This document shows positions 16,970 to 25,449 of a stretch of 64,000 bases of DNA, piece by piece. The stretch lies in contig DASUWH010000045.1 in NCBI GenBank assembly GCA_036378535.1, forward strand, positions 202,019 to 266,018. The letters are read 5' to 3'. Position 1 is the stretch's first letter. Each line of letters begins with the position of its first letter. The stretch is from Gp1-AA122 sp036378535 (GTDB taxonomy: Bacteria; Acidobacteriota; Terriglobia; Terriglobales; Acidobacteriaceae). The notes under the pieces were generated by a model. The model saw only the letters and a program-made list of their open reading frames with translations. It was not told the DNA's origin and made no database searches. Made by a program: the position numbers and the translations under genes.

Positions 16970-17013
16970 CGCAAGGTCCCTCGACTCCGCTTCGCTCCGC
17001 TCGGGATGACAGT
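16970..17013 (-). repeat. Dispersed repeat, TGTCATCC family, upstream of the GIY-YIG gene
   Basis: Inverted relative to the copy at 16601, so the GIY-YIG gene is bracketed by an opposed pair (16601-16650 and 16970-17013). Confidence 0.75.
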
Positions 17014-17073
17014 ATTGTGGCACTTTCCGACCATATGGCCTGTAACAGCTGAACATCACCTGCAGAGAAGCCA

Positions 17074-18387
17074 TCACTTCAAATGCACCGCCGCTTCTCT
17101 CTCTTTTGGAGTGCGCGGCGCGGTTTTCGTTACAGCTGATTTTGGAATTCCGTATCTCGGTTTGACTTCGTGGCAGCCGCTCTCGCAGTAGACTCCGCCG
17201 GCAGCGCTCTCGGGCTGCGGCATCGGCGCAGCGACAGCGAACTCCCGATCCGCTTCCAGTTCCCGTTCGACGCCGGCGATCAGTTGTTCGTTCTGCTCAT
17301 GCGTGAGCCACTTCTTTTGCAACAGGTGATTTTCCAGGCGCGCAATGGGATCCCGCTTTCGCCAATATTCGAACAGCGGCTTGGGCACGTATTCCGCGGC
17401 ATCGTGGATAGCGTGCCCTTTCATGCGCATCATCTTGGCTTCGATGAGCGTCGGGCCTTCTCCGCGGCGAGCGCGCTCACAGGCTTCGTGCGCGGCATCG
17501 TAAACCTGGCAGGCATCGGTACCGTCCACGATCACTCCCGGAATGCCGTAGGCAATGGCGCGTTCGGCCAGGTCCTTCACGCGAAACTGCATATCGGCGG
17601 GCGTGGAATATCCCCAAAGATTGTTTTCCACGAACAGCACCAGTCCCAGGTTCTGCACCGCAGCGAAGTTGATGCCTTCGTAGGTCACGCCGGTGGACTG
17701 TCCGCCATCGCCTATATAGGTCATGACGGCGATGCTCCGGCCTTGCAAACGCGCGCCCAGTGCCACTCCTGCCAGCACCGGGATCAGATCGCCCAGCGTT
17801 GATATCGGCGAAACCACGTTGCGCTTCTGATGATCGCCAAAATGCGAGGACGCATCCCGGCCCTTCGTCGGTGAACCGGCCTTGGCCATGTACTGCATCA
17901 TGATGTCGCGTGCGGGAAAGCCGCGCACCAGCAACGATCCCTGGTTGCGGATCATCGGCCCCATCCAGTCTTCCTCGCGCAACGCGTAGGCCGAGGCGCA
18001 CGAGCAGGCTTCCTGACCCAGGCCGAAGTAAACTCCGCCTACCACCTTTCCTTGCTTGTAGAGATTTTCCAGCGCCGTTTCCATGCGGCGATTGAGCAGC
18101 ATCCAGCGATAGATCTCGATGAGTTGTTTTTGGTCGAGATACTTCGACTCACGCAGCGGCGGGACGGGCGCGCTCAGGTCGCCTTCGCACTCGTAATGAA
18201 CTGCGTCTCCGTTGCGCGACTGCTTCAACGTGAAGCAGGGCTTTTCCAGGCGGTAATCCTGGATGGTATAGGAGCGCTGTGGGTTCGAAACTTCCCCACC
18301 CTCCGCTGAAGCGGAAGGGTGGGGCACCCTGTGGGCTCGAGCCTTTCGGCCATCGGAAGAATGATTTGTTCTTTTCTTGCTCGCCAT
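17074..18387 (-). CDS. 2-oxoacid dehydrogenase E1 component, alpha subunit
   Basis: Thiamine-diphosphate-binding subunit of E1. The protein is 437 aa, against about 320-370 usual. The extra length is an N-terminal stretch of about 80 residues plus a C-terminal tail. The core begins near LIEIYRWMLLNRRMETAL. The TPP/Mg motif lies near residue 225 (GDGGQSTGVTYEGINFAA...N). The phosphorylation-loop-like region is MKGHAIHDAAEY. Residues about 20-32 (VPHPSASAEGGE) are encoded by a hairpin repeat at 18294-18329. No Met lies between residue 1 and the core, so the extension is probably made. It follows lipB by 10 bp. Confidence 0.9.
   Translation of the reverse strand: MASKKRTNHSSDGRKARAHRVPHPSASAEGGEVSNPQRSYTIQDYRLEKPCFTLKQSRNGDAVHYECEGDLSAPVPPLRESKYLDQKQLIEIYRWMLLNRRMETALENLYKQGKVVGGVYFGLGQEACSCASAYALREEDWMGPMIRNQGSLLVRGFPARDIMMQYMAKAGSPTKGRDASSHFGDHQKRNVVSPISTLGDLIPVLAGVALGARLQGRSIAVMTYIGDGGQSTGVTYEGINFAAVQNLGLVLFVENNLWGYSTPADMQFRVKDLAERAIAYGIPGVIVDGTDACQVYDAAHEACERARRGEGPTLIEAKMMRMKGHAIHDAAEYVPKPLFEYWRKRDPIARLENHLLQKKWLTHEQNEQLIAGVERELEADREFAVAAPMPQPESAAGGVYCESGCHEVKPRYGIPKSAVTKTAPRTPKEREAAVHLK
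18294..18329 (+). repeat. Hairpin repeat with GGGGCACCC tail, inside E1 alpha
   Basis: Stem CCCCACCCTCCGC / GCGG-A-AGGGTGGGG with TGAA loop and one bulged A, then tail GGGGCACCC (18321-18329). Same architecture as the copies at 25802 and 45301. Confidence 0.8.
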
Positions 18388-18397
18388 CCCCGAAGAC

Positions 18398-19180
18398 TCA
18401 AGCCCAGTAAGATTCTTCTTCGTTGTGTAAACGCTGCAGTTCAGCCGGCGGCCGCATCGGCACCCCTAGCTTGCGGCCCAGGTCATCAAGATTGCTGACG
18501 AACTCCACCTCGGTTTCGAATACCTCGGCAAAACTGCGGGCCGCGGCGGCCAGCACTTGCTCAAAATCTACTTTTCTTCCCAATTCACGTTCCATTGAGG
18601 TAACCGGCTTAGAGGCAATACCACACGGAACAATCAGATTGAAGTAATTGAGATCGGTATTCACGTTCAGAGCGAATCCGTGTGAAGTAACGCCGCGAGA
18701 GATGTGTACGCCGATGGCCGCGATCTTCGCCTGCGGCTTCGATTCCCGCTCTTGAGTCCACACACCGGTGAGCCCTTTGACGCGTTCCGTGGGAATATCG
18801 AAGGCTGCGCAAGTTCGGATCAGCACCTCTTCCAGGCGACGCACATATTCGATAGCCCCCAGCGTTTTGCGCGTCCCCTGCGTGGACGGGATTCCGTGCA
18901 AATCGAAAATCGGATAGGCCACCAGCTGCCCTGGACCGTGGAAAGTAACATCCCCGCCGCGATCACACTCCCATATCTCGACGCCTCGCTTTGCCAATTG
19001 ATCGGTCGAGACCAGCACGTTCTGTGGTTTGGCGTTGCGGCCGAGAGTGATCACCGGGGAGTGCTCGAGGAAAAGAAGGACGTCGCCAATGCGGCCCTGC
19101 TTCCGCGCCTCGACCAGGTTCTGTTGCAGGCGAAGCGCGGTGGCGTAATCAACAACGCCGAGCTGAACTGCGGAAATCAG
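18398..19180 (-). CDS. lipB: Octanoyl-[ACP]:protein N-octanoyltransferase
   Basis: Transfers octanoate to E2 and GcvH lipoyl domains, the first step of lipoate synthesis. The frame from the first GTG (19054) would lack the N-terminal strand. In-frame sequence upstream encodes VQLGVVDYATALRLQQ and LLFLEHSPVITLGR, which belong to LipB. No ATG/GTG/TTG precedes this, but CTG at 19180-19178 lies 9 nt after a perfect AGGAGG (19195-19190). I therefore start at 19180 (260 aa). Active-site residues: Cys186 (VPCGI) and Lys152 (KIAAIG). The signature RGGDVTFHGPGQLVAYPI is present. It precedes the E1 alpha gene by 10 bp, fitting lipoylation of the same complex. Confidence 0.9.
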   Translation of the reverse strand: MISAVQLGVVDYATALRLQQNLVEARKQGRIGDVLLFLEHSPVITLGRNAKPQNVLVSTDQLAKRGVEIWECDRGGDVTFHGPGQLVAYPIFDLHGIPSTQGTRKTLGAIEYVRRLEEVLIRTCAAFDIPTERVKGLTGVWTQERESKPQAKIAAIGVHISRGVTSHGFALNVNTDLNYFNLIVPCGIASKPVTSMERELGRKVDFEQVLAAAARSFAEVFETEVEFVSNLDDLGRKLGVPMRPPAELQRLHNEEESYWA

Positions 19181-19181
19181 A

Positions 19182-19250
19182 GGGGCACCCCTCCTGGATT
19201 CTACGACAGAAAAGCCACCCTACGTAAACCGCTTAGGATGGGGGAGGGGA
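19182..19250. repeat. Degenerate hairpin-repeat copy at the lipB translation start
   Basis: CCACCCTACG-TAAACCG-CTTAGGATGGGG (19215-19244) resembles the CCCCACCCTACG-AAAACCG copy at 45301 with mismatches. A GGGGCACCCC motif (19182-19191) overlaps the lipB SD region. Adjacent copy of the TGTCATCC family (inverted) at 19275-19323. Confidence 0.5.
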
Positions 19251-19274
19251 GAGCAGATTTGGAGGACGCCACGA

Positions 19275-19323
19275 AACGCAAGCTCCCTCGACTCGGCCTT
19301 CCGCACTCGCTCGGGATGACAGG
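19275..19323 (-). repeat. Dispersed repeat, TGTCATCC family, between hemB and lipB
   Basis: Reads on the minus strand TGTCATCCCGAGCGAGTGCG...GTCGAGGGAGCTTG, just beyond the hemB stop codon. Confidence 0.7.
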
Positions 19324-19344
19324 GCGAGAGCATCGGCTTCGCGT

Positions 19345-20379
19345 TTACGCCAACAGCCGCGCCGCATCTTTCGCGAAGTAAGTGAGAATAATCTGCGCGC
19401 CGGCGCGCCGGATCGAAATGAGCGACTCCATCATGACGCGCCCGCGGTCAATCCAATTATTCAGAGCTGCAGCTTCGATCATGGCGTACTCACCCGATAC
19501 CTGGTAAGCGGCCAGGGGCACGTCGAAGCGCTCGCGGGCTGCCGCAATCACGTCCAGATAAGGAAGCGCGGGCTTGACCATGATCATGTCGGCGCCCTCT
19601 TCCAGGTCGGTTTCAATTTCGCGCATGGCCTCGCGCAGGTTCGCGGGATCCATCTGGTAGGAGCGCCGGTCGCCGAACTGCGGCGTTGAATCGGCGGCCT
19701 CGCGGAACGGGCCATAGAAGCCCGAAGCGAATTTCGCAGCGTAGGACAGAATCGGCGTATTGCTGAATCCGGCCTCGTCGAGAGCCTTGCGAATCGCCGC
19801 AACCCGCCCATCCATCATGTCGGAGGGCGCGATGATATCCACCCCGGCACGCGTCAGGGAGACCGAAGTACGGGCCAGCAATTCCAGGCTGGCGTCATTG
19901 ACGATCTCGTATTCCGTTGCTGAGGCTGGCGGGGCCACAGCAGACGCCGCACCCAACGACTGCGGTTTGGCGCTCGAGCGCACGACCCCACAATGCCCGT
20001 GCGACATGTATTCGCAGAGGCAGACATCGCCCATGATCACCAGATCCCGCACTTCCCTCTTGATCGCCCGGGCTGCCTGTTGCACGATGCCATCGTCCGC
20101 CCAGGCTCCCGTTGCCACTTCGTCTTTCTTCTCCGGCAATCCGAACAGGATGACAGACGGGATGCCCAGCGCGTGAACCCCGCGCGCCTCCTTCACGGCT
20201 TCGTCGACGGAAAGGTTGAACACACCCGGCATGGAACGCACTTCCTTGCGCACGCCTTCACCCGGGCAAACGAACATGGGATAGACGAATGATTCCGGCG
20301 TGAGATGGGTTTCCCGCACCATGGAGCGAAGCGGTTCGGTGCGGCGCATGCGGCGGAGGCGGGTAACCGGAAATGCCAT
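19345..20379 (-). CDS. hemB: Delta-aminolevulinic acid dehydratase (porphobilinogen synthase)
   Basis: Condenses two 5-aminolevulinate molecules to porphobilinogen in tetrapyrrole synthesis. Start chosen at 20379 (344 codons): MAFPVTRLRRMRRTEPLRSM is the normal N-terminus. The frame is open for 77 more upstream codons without family similarity. The Zn-type active site is complete: C120, C122 and C130 in DVCLCEYMSHGHCG. The Schiff-base lysines are K216 (SYAAKFASGFYGP) and K269 (MVKPALPYLD). A loop insertion of about 12 Ala/Ser/Pro residues follows C130 (residues 142-154). Divergent from mutS2 across about 205 bp. The SD is not obvious; a GGGCGTTTTGCCC inverted repeat precedes the start. Confidence 0.96.
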   Translation of the reverse strand: MAFPVTRLRRMRRTEPLRSMVRETHLTPESFVYPMFVCPGEGVRKEVRSMPGVFNLSVDEAVKEARGVHALGIPSVILFGLPEKKDEVATGAWADDGIVQQAARAIKREVRDLVIMGDVCLCEYMSHGHCGVVRSSAKPQSLGAASAVAPPASATEYEIVNDASLELLARTSVSLTRAGVDIIAPSDMMDGRVAAIRKALDEAGFSNTPILSYAAKFASGFYGPFREAADSTPQFGDRRSYQMDPANLREAMREIETDLEEGADMIMVKPALPYLDVIAAARERFDVPLAAYQVSGEYAMIEAAALNNWIDRGRVMMESLISIRRAGAQIILTYFAKDAARLLA

Positions 20380-20585
20380 AATTTGCGAGGGCAAAACGCC
20401 CTTCTCCTGACTAAAGTCTAGCAGAGCACATCGAGGAAAAACCGCGATTTTCAGCGATCTTCTCATCCACGGAGGCTCAGACGCCCCGTCTGGGCAGGCG
20501 CGTATAGCTCGCTTGTGTTTGCGATGGCCTACCGCGCCGGCAGTGTCGCTTGGCTCCAACGCGCAGTGCGCGATCATCTTGTAAC

Positions 20586-23114
20586 ATGGTTGCGATGTTG
20601 CCAGAGCCACTTGTCCACAGCAGCGCTCGACTGCTCGAGTTCGATGCTTTACTTGACCTGCTGCGGACCTATGCCGTGTCGCCCCTGGGCAAGGGTCGCG
20701 TCACGGAGCTGGCGCCGTCTTCCGATCATGTCTGGATCGAAAATCAGCAACAACTGGCGGCGGAGATTCGCGAATACCGCCGCGTCGGTGGCCGCTTCGA
20801 ATTCGCAGGCTTGCTCCACCCTGGCAAGCTGGTAGAAAAGGCGCGTATCGAGGGTTCGGCATTAGAAACCAGTGAAATTCGCGACATCGTGCTCGTGGTT
20901 GACCGCGCCGCGGAGTGGCGGGAAATTGCGCTGCAACCTCCAGCCGCAATGCAGAGCGCGTGGACGGCGGTGCGAACCCTGTCGGCAGGCATTGCCGACT
21001 TCACCAATTTCCTGCGCTCCTTCCGCAACAAGATTTTGCCCGATGGCACGCTGGATGACCGCGCCTCGCCGGAACTGGCGCGCATACGCCGTGAGGTGGA
21101 GAAGCAACGGCGGCTGATTCAAGATTCCCTACGGAGCTACCTGCACCGGCTGACGGAAGGCGGCGCCGCCCAGGACGAGGTGGTGACCATCCGCGGCGAG
21201 CGTTTCGTCATCCCCATTAAGAGCGAGCAGAAACGCCGCGTGCAGGGCGTCGTCCATGGGGCCAGTTCGAGCGGGCAGACCGTCTTTATCGAACCGCTGG
21301 AAACCATTGAACAGAACAATGAACTGGTGCGGTTGCTTGATGAAGAACAGGCGGAAATCCATCGCATACTTCTGGAAATGACGCGTCGCATTGGGGAGCA
21401 GTCGGAGGAGATTGCGGCGGCCACGGACATCCTGATGGAGCTCGAGCTGCAATTCGCCAAAGCTCGGTTCGCCGAGGATTATGGCTGCGTGGCGGCAGTC
21501 GTCGATGCCATCGCCAGCAAAGGCACGCGAGGTGCGCTCGCGCCGGACCCTTCGACTACGCTCAGGGCAGGCGCCCGGGGGCGGCCGTCCCTACGCAGAC
21601 TGATTCTTCACAAGGCTCGGCATCCTTTGCTGGAACGGAATCTGAAGGCAAAGGGCGGGAAGGTCGTCCCCATCAGCATGGAACTGGAAGGAGAGCGGCG
21701 CGAGTTGATCATCACCGGCCCGAATACAGGCGGAAAAACTGTAGCGTTGAAAACGGTGGGCCTGCTGGCGCTGATGGCGCAATCCGGGTTACCCGTGCCG
21801 GCCGATCGGGGGGAATTTCCTGTCTTCGACGCCGTGTTGGCGGACATTGGCGACTATCAATCTATCGAGCAGAATCTCTCGACCTTTTCCGCGCACGTCA
21901 CCAACATTGATTTCATATCGCGCACCGCGACTCCCGATTCGCTGGTCATACTCGACGAACTGGGTTCGGCAACCGATCCGGAAGAGGGTGCGGCACTCGC
22001 CGTGGCCATCGCCGAGCACTTCCGCCAGATTGGCTGCATGTCGCTGATCTCCACCCATCACACATCGCTCAAAGTGTATGGCGCCAACACACCGTCGGTC
22101 GTGAATGCCGCGGTGGGCTTCAATGAAACCACCCTCCAGCCCACATATGAACTGAAGATTGGCGTTCCCGGGGCATCGGCAGGAATCAACATCGCCCAGC
22201 GGCTGGGCTTGAATCCGGCGATTATTGAATCGGCGCGCCGGCGACTCAGCACGCAGGCGCAAGACGTGGGCAAGTTCCTCGATCGCTTGCACGCGGAACT
22301 GCGCGAGACGGAAGACGAGCGCCGGGAGTTGCAAAAGAAAGAGCAGGAAATCGAGCGCGAGCGAACGCGTCTTGCCGCCGAGGGCGCACGTGACCAGCGA
22401 GACAAAGTTCGCGAGATGGAGAAGAAGCTCGAAGCCTTGTTTAAGGATTTCGAATACCATGCGCGCGAGGCGGTCAACGCGATTCAAGACCGTGCCGCTG
22501 CCCAGAAGCTTTCGAAGGATGCAGAACGCCGCATCGCCCGGCTGCGCCGCGAGTTCCGTGAACAATTCGATTCCGCCGTGGTCGCTCATGCGACTGGAGC
22601 CGATCGCGGCGATCCTCATGCCCAGCCGCAGGTCGTAAAAAACGTTTCTGAAGGCGACACCGTCAAGCTCAAATCGACGGGGCGTCCCGCCAGCGTGAAG
22701 CGCCGCCTGGATGACGACCACTTTGAAGTAGAGATTGGCGCCATGAAGATGAAGATTGCGCGCGAGGATATTGCCGGGATTCTGGTCCGCGCCTCCGAGT
22801 CCCCCGTACAGGCGGCGCGGGCACGCGGCATTCGCGTGTCGCTGCAGACGGAAGCCAGCGATTTGAATACCCCGTCGGAGATCAACGTCATTGGCCGCAC
22901 CGTTGACGATGCCACTCGTGAGGTGGAGAAGTTCGTAGATCGCGCCTTCCTGGCAGGACTACCGCGCGTGCGCGTCGTGCATGGCAGCGGCATGGGCATT
23001 CTGCGCAAGGCGCTGCGGCAATACCTGCAGAAGCACCCGCATGTCGCGGCCGTTTCTGAGCCCCCGCAGAATGAAGGTGGCGGCGGCGCCACGGTGGTGG
23101 AACTGAGAACGTAA
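20586..23114 (+). CDS. mutS2: MutS2 family ATPase/endonuclease
   Basis: MutS paralogue lacking the mismatch-recognition domains; family roles are recombination suppression and rescue of collided ribosomes. The protein is 842 aa from 20586 (a second ATG at 20595 is equally possible; neither has a clear SD). Order: core/lever helices (1-310), ATPase with Walker A GPNTGGKT near residue 378 and Walker B SLVILDELGSATDPEEGAA, a long coiled coil (about 560-660), a KOW-like region (VSEGDTVKLKSTGRPASVKR), and a C-terminal Smr nuclease domain with VVHGSGMGILRKALR. Residues about 315-338 (APDPSTTLRAGARGRPSLR) are encoded by two joined dispersed repeats (21546-21594) inserted just before the ATPase. Confidence 0.95.
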   Translation: MVAMLPEPLVHSSARLLEFDALLDLLRTYAVSPLGKGRVTELAPSSDHVWIENQQQLAAEIREYRRVGGRFEFAGLLHPGKLVEKARIEGSALETSEIRDIVLVVDRAAEWREIALQPPAAMQSAWTAVRTLSAGIADFTNFLRSFRNKILPDGTLDDRASPELARIRREVEKQRRLIQDSLRSYLHRLTEGGAAQDEVVTIRGERFVIPIKSEQKRRVQGVVHGASSSGQTVFIEPLETIEQNNELVRLLDEEQAEIHRILLEMTRRIGEQSEEIAAATDILMELELQFAKARFAEDYGCVAAVVDAIASKGTRGALAPDPSTTLRAGARGRPSLRRLILHKARHPLLERNLKAKGGKVVPISMELEGERRELIITGPNTGGKTVALKTVGLLALMAQSGLPVPADRGEFPVFDAVLADIGDYQSIEQNLSTFSAHVTNIDFISRTATPDSLVILDELGSATDPEEGAALAVAIAEHFRQIGCMSLISTHHTSLKVYGANTPSVVNAAVGFNETTLQPTYELKIGVPGASAGINIAQRLGLNPAIIESARRRLSTQAQDVGKFLDRLHAELRETEDERRELQKKEQEIERERTRLAAEGARDQRDKVREMEKKLEALFKDFEYHAREAVNAIQDRAAAQKLSKDAERRIARLRREFREQFDSAVVAHATGADRGDPHAQPQVVKNVSEGDTVKLKSTGRPASVKRRLDDDHFEVEIGAMKMKIAREDIAGILVRASESPVQAARARGIRVSLQTEASDLNTPSEINVIGRTVDDATREVEKFVDRAFLAGLPRVRVVHGSGMGILRKALRQYLQKHPHVAAVSEPPQNEGGGGATVVELRT
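21546..21594 (+). repeat. Composite dispersed repeat inside mutS2
   Basis: Unit one, GACCCTTCGACTACGCTCAG, is the complement of the TGTCATCC-family body. Unit two, GGGCGGCCGTCCCTACG, is the complement of CGTAGGGACGGCCG seen at 6510-6545 and, as variants, at 52340 and 55042. Both preserve the frame. Confidence 0.75.
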
Positions 23115-23185
23115 TTGCCTGGCAGCCCCAAACTTCCCCCAAGGTTGATGAAACGAGGGCTTCGATATACTCATCTAACGCGCTA

Positions 23186-24112
23186 ATGAGCCGCCTGTAC
23201 CGATATCGCGCCGTGGTCGCCTTGCTGCTGCTGGTTCCGTCCACGGGATGCCTGTTCCGCTCCCATACGGTGGCGCCGCAGGCAACCGCGCAGCTGAAGA
23301 CGGCTACGCCGCAGCAGTTAATCGATTACATCAATTCCCAGGCGGAGAACATCAAGAGCCTGCAGGCGACGGTAGATATCGATACTTCGGTCGGGGGCGA
23401 AAAGCGGGGGAAAGTCACAGATTATCAGGCGATCCGCGGTTATGTGCTGGCGCAGAAACCGGCCATGTTGCGCATGATTGGCTTGATGCCGGTGGTTCGC
23501 AATCGCGCCTTCGACATGGTCAGCGATGGCAACGAATTTAAGCTCTGGATCCCGCCCAAGAACAAGTTCATCACCGGCCACAACCAGATCACGCACATGT
23601 CTGCCAACCCGCTGGAAAACGTGCGCCCGCAGCATCTTTACGACGCCCTCCTGCTGCGCCGCATTGATCCGCAGAATGAGGTTGCAGTAGTGGAGACCGA
23701 TTATGAACCGGTGAAAATGGGCAAAAATGCGGAAATCATGGAGCCGGTCTATATCGTGGATGTGATCCGCAAAGGACAGCAGGGTTGGTATCTCTCACGC
23801 AAGATCACCTTCAGCCGCAACGACCTTCTGCCGCATCGGCAACGCATCTTCGACGAGAATGGGAACATGGTGACCGATGCGCATTACGATGATTTCCAAA
23901 ACTACAATGGCATCAATTTTCCGAATCGCCTCGAGATCTGGCGCCCGGTCGAGGAGTACACGATTGTGCTCAAGATCATCAAGCTGCAGTTGAACGAACC
24001 GCTCACCAGCGAACAGTTCGCCCTGAATCGCCCGCCAGGAGCGGAATTCGTAAATCTGGACGAGCCGCATTCCACCCGCGCTTCCGACGGCAGAGATAGC
24101 CAGCCACATTAG
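23186..24112 (+). CDS. DUF4292-like outer-membrane lipoprotein
   Basis: Predicted lipoprotein, 308 aa, with lipobox STGC (Cys22) after a hydrophobic signal. The body resembles LolA-fold DUF4292 proteins: TPQQLIDYINSQAENIKSLQ, then GYVLAQKPAMLRMIGLMP and SDGNEFKLWIPPKNKFITG. These families are thought to handle lipids or envelope components. The C-terminal part (about 190-290) has FSRNDLLPHRQRIFDENGNMV and a GINFPNRLEIWRPVEEYT strand pattern. 41 bp upstream of an ABC permease gene, so the two may be co-transcribed and functionally linked. No catalytic residues expected. Confidence 0.75.
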   Translation: MSRLYRYRAVVALLLLVPSTGCLFRSHTVAPQATAQLKTATPQQLIDYINSQAENIKSLQATVDIDTSVGGEKRGKVTDYQAIRGYVLAQKPAMLRMIGLMPVVRNRAFDMVSDGNEFKLWIPPKNKFITGHNQITHMSANPLENVRPQHLYDALLLRRIDPQNEVAVVETDYEPVKMGKNAEIMEPVYIVDVIRKGQQGWYLSRKITFSRNDLLPHRQRIFDENGNMVTDAHYDDFQNYNGINFPNRLEIWRPVEEYTIVLKIIKLQLNEPLTSEQFALNRPPGAEFVNLDEPHSTRASDGRDSQPH

Positions 24113-24153
24113 CGGTGGGCAAGTAGCTAAAAGCCAGAGGCCCGAAACTGGTC

Positions 24154-25257
24154 ATGATGAACCGAATGATTGTCGCCAACCTTGTCCATCGCCCGGTGCG
24201 ATCTCTGATCAGCATTGTGGCCGTGGGACTGGAAGTCACGTTGATCCTGCTGATCGTTGGCCTGTCGCTCGGCATTTTGAACGACAGCCGGGAACGGCAG
24301 GCCGGAATCGGCGCGGACGTGATCGTCATGCCGCCGGGCTCGTCGTTCATCGTCGGCCTGACCGGCGCGCCCATGTCGATCAAGGTGGGCGATATTTTGT
24401 CGAAATTGCCGCATGTCAGGGCAGTGGCCCCTGTTTTTACCCAGGTCTCCACAGCCGGCGCTCTGGAAATGATCGACGGCATCGATCTGAAGACTTACGA
24501 GGCGTTACGCCCGTTTCGTTATCTGGAGGGCGGCCCCTTTCAGGGTCCCTACGACGTGCTGGTAGATGACGTATTCGCCCGCTCCAAACGTGTTCACGAA
24601 GGGGACAAGATCGAGATTCTCAATCACGAGTTCCGTGTCGCGGGGATCGTGGAACAGGGAAAAGGCGCGCGCAAGTTTGTGCCGCTCAGCACCATGCAGG
24701 ATCTGCTGGGGGCACAGGGCAAGGCTTCGCTGTTCTTCCTCAAATTGGACGATCCGAAGAATGCGGAGGCTGTAGTGGACGAAATCAAGCACGTTCCCGG
24801 CATGGGCAGGTACGTCGCCACTTCGATGGCTTATTACCTGTCAATGATGACGACTTCAAACTACCCCGGCCTGTCGAGTTTCATTAACGTGGTGATTGCG
24901 ATTTCAGTGATCATTGGATTCATCGTCATTTTTCAGGCAATGTATGCGGCGGTGATGGAACGCACGCGGGAGATCGGAATCCTGAAATCGATGGGCGCGT
25001 CCAAGCTTTACATCGTGAACATCATCCTGCGGGAGACGGTGCTGCTGGCCCTCGCCGGAATCATCTTCGGTGTCATTGTCAGCTTGCTGGCGCGCGAAGG
25101 CATTGTGCATCGCCTGCCTCTGCTGCGGGTCAACGTGACAGCGGCCTGGATCCTGCGCGCAACCATCATCTCGATTCTGGGAGCCATTGCGGGAGCGCTC
25201 TATCCAGCATTCAAAGCCGCGCAGAAGGATCCTATTGACGCGCTGGCGTATGAATAA
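24154..25257 (+). CDS. FtsX/MacB-type ABC transporter permease
   Basis: Inner-membrane permease of the type VII ABC family. The protein is 367 aa. Four membrane segments: about residues 14-42, 245-275, 290-322 and 335-355. A large periplasmic MacB-core domain lies between the first two (RQAGIGADVIVMPPGSSF..., RFSITS-free). The FtsX domain contains AAVMERTREIGILKSMGASK, diagnostic for this family. It ends AALYPAFKAAQKDPIDALAYE, close to the usual C-terminal signature. The ATPase subunit is not in the window. The adjacent lipoprotein suggests envelope lipid or lipoprotein transport, but this is inference. Confidence 0.88.
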   Translation: MMNRMIVANLVHRPVRSLISIVAVGLEVTLILLIVGLSLGILNDSRERQAGIGADVIVMPPGSSFIVGLTGAPMSIKVGDILSKLPHVRAVAPVFTQVSTAGALEMIDGIDLKTYEALRPFRYLEGGPFQGPYDVLVDDVFARSKRVHEGDKIEILNHEFRVAGIVEQGKGARKFVPLSTMQDLLGAQGKASLFFLKLDDPKNAEAVVDEIKHVPGMGRYVATSMAYYLSMMTTSNYPGLSSFINVVIAISVIIGFIVIFQAMYAAVMERTREIGILKSMGASKLYIVNIILRETVLLALAGIIFGVIVSLLAREGIVHRLPLLRVNVTAAWILRATIISILGAIAGALYPAFKAAQKDPIDALAYE

Positions 25258-25267
25258 CCGCATTTGG

Positions 25268-25343
25268 CACTTAGCATTTAGCACTTGGCCCCTCAGCAGC
25301 ATTGCTTGGGCGAGCAGGATGTTGAATGGCTAAATGCTAAGTG
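25268..25343. repeat. Inverted repeat of CACTTAGCATTTAG units
   Basis: Perfect 14-bp arms (25268-25281 and 25330-25343) around a 48-nt loop, each embedded in iterated TTAGCACTT-type units. The same units recur at 51253-51393. Confidence 0.7.
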
Positions 25344-25449
25344 CTAAGGCCCGTTTCTGCGTCGCATTGCATGCGGCAGCCGGGGCTTGGGGACGCTATA
25401 ATTCAAGGTTTGGGTGGTGGGGAAATTCTCTTCTGAGCGGAAGGAACGT

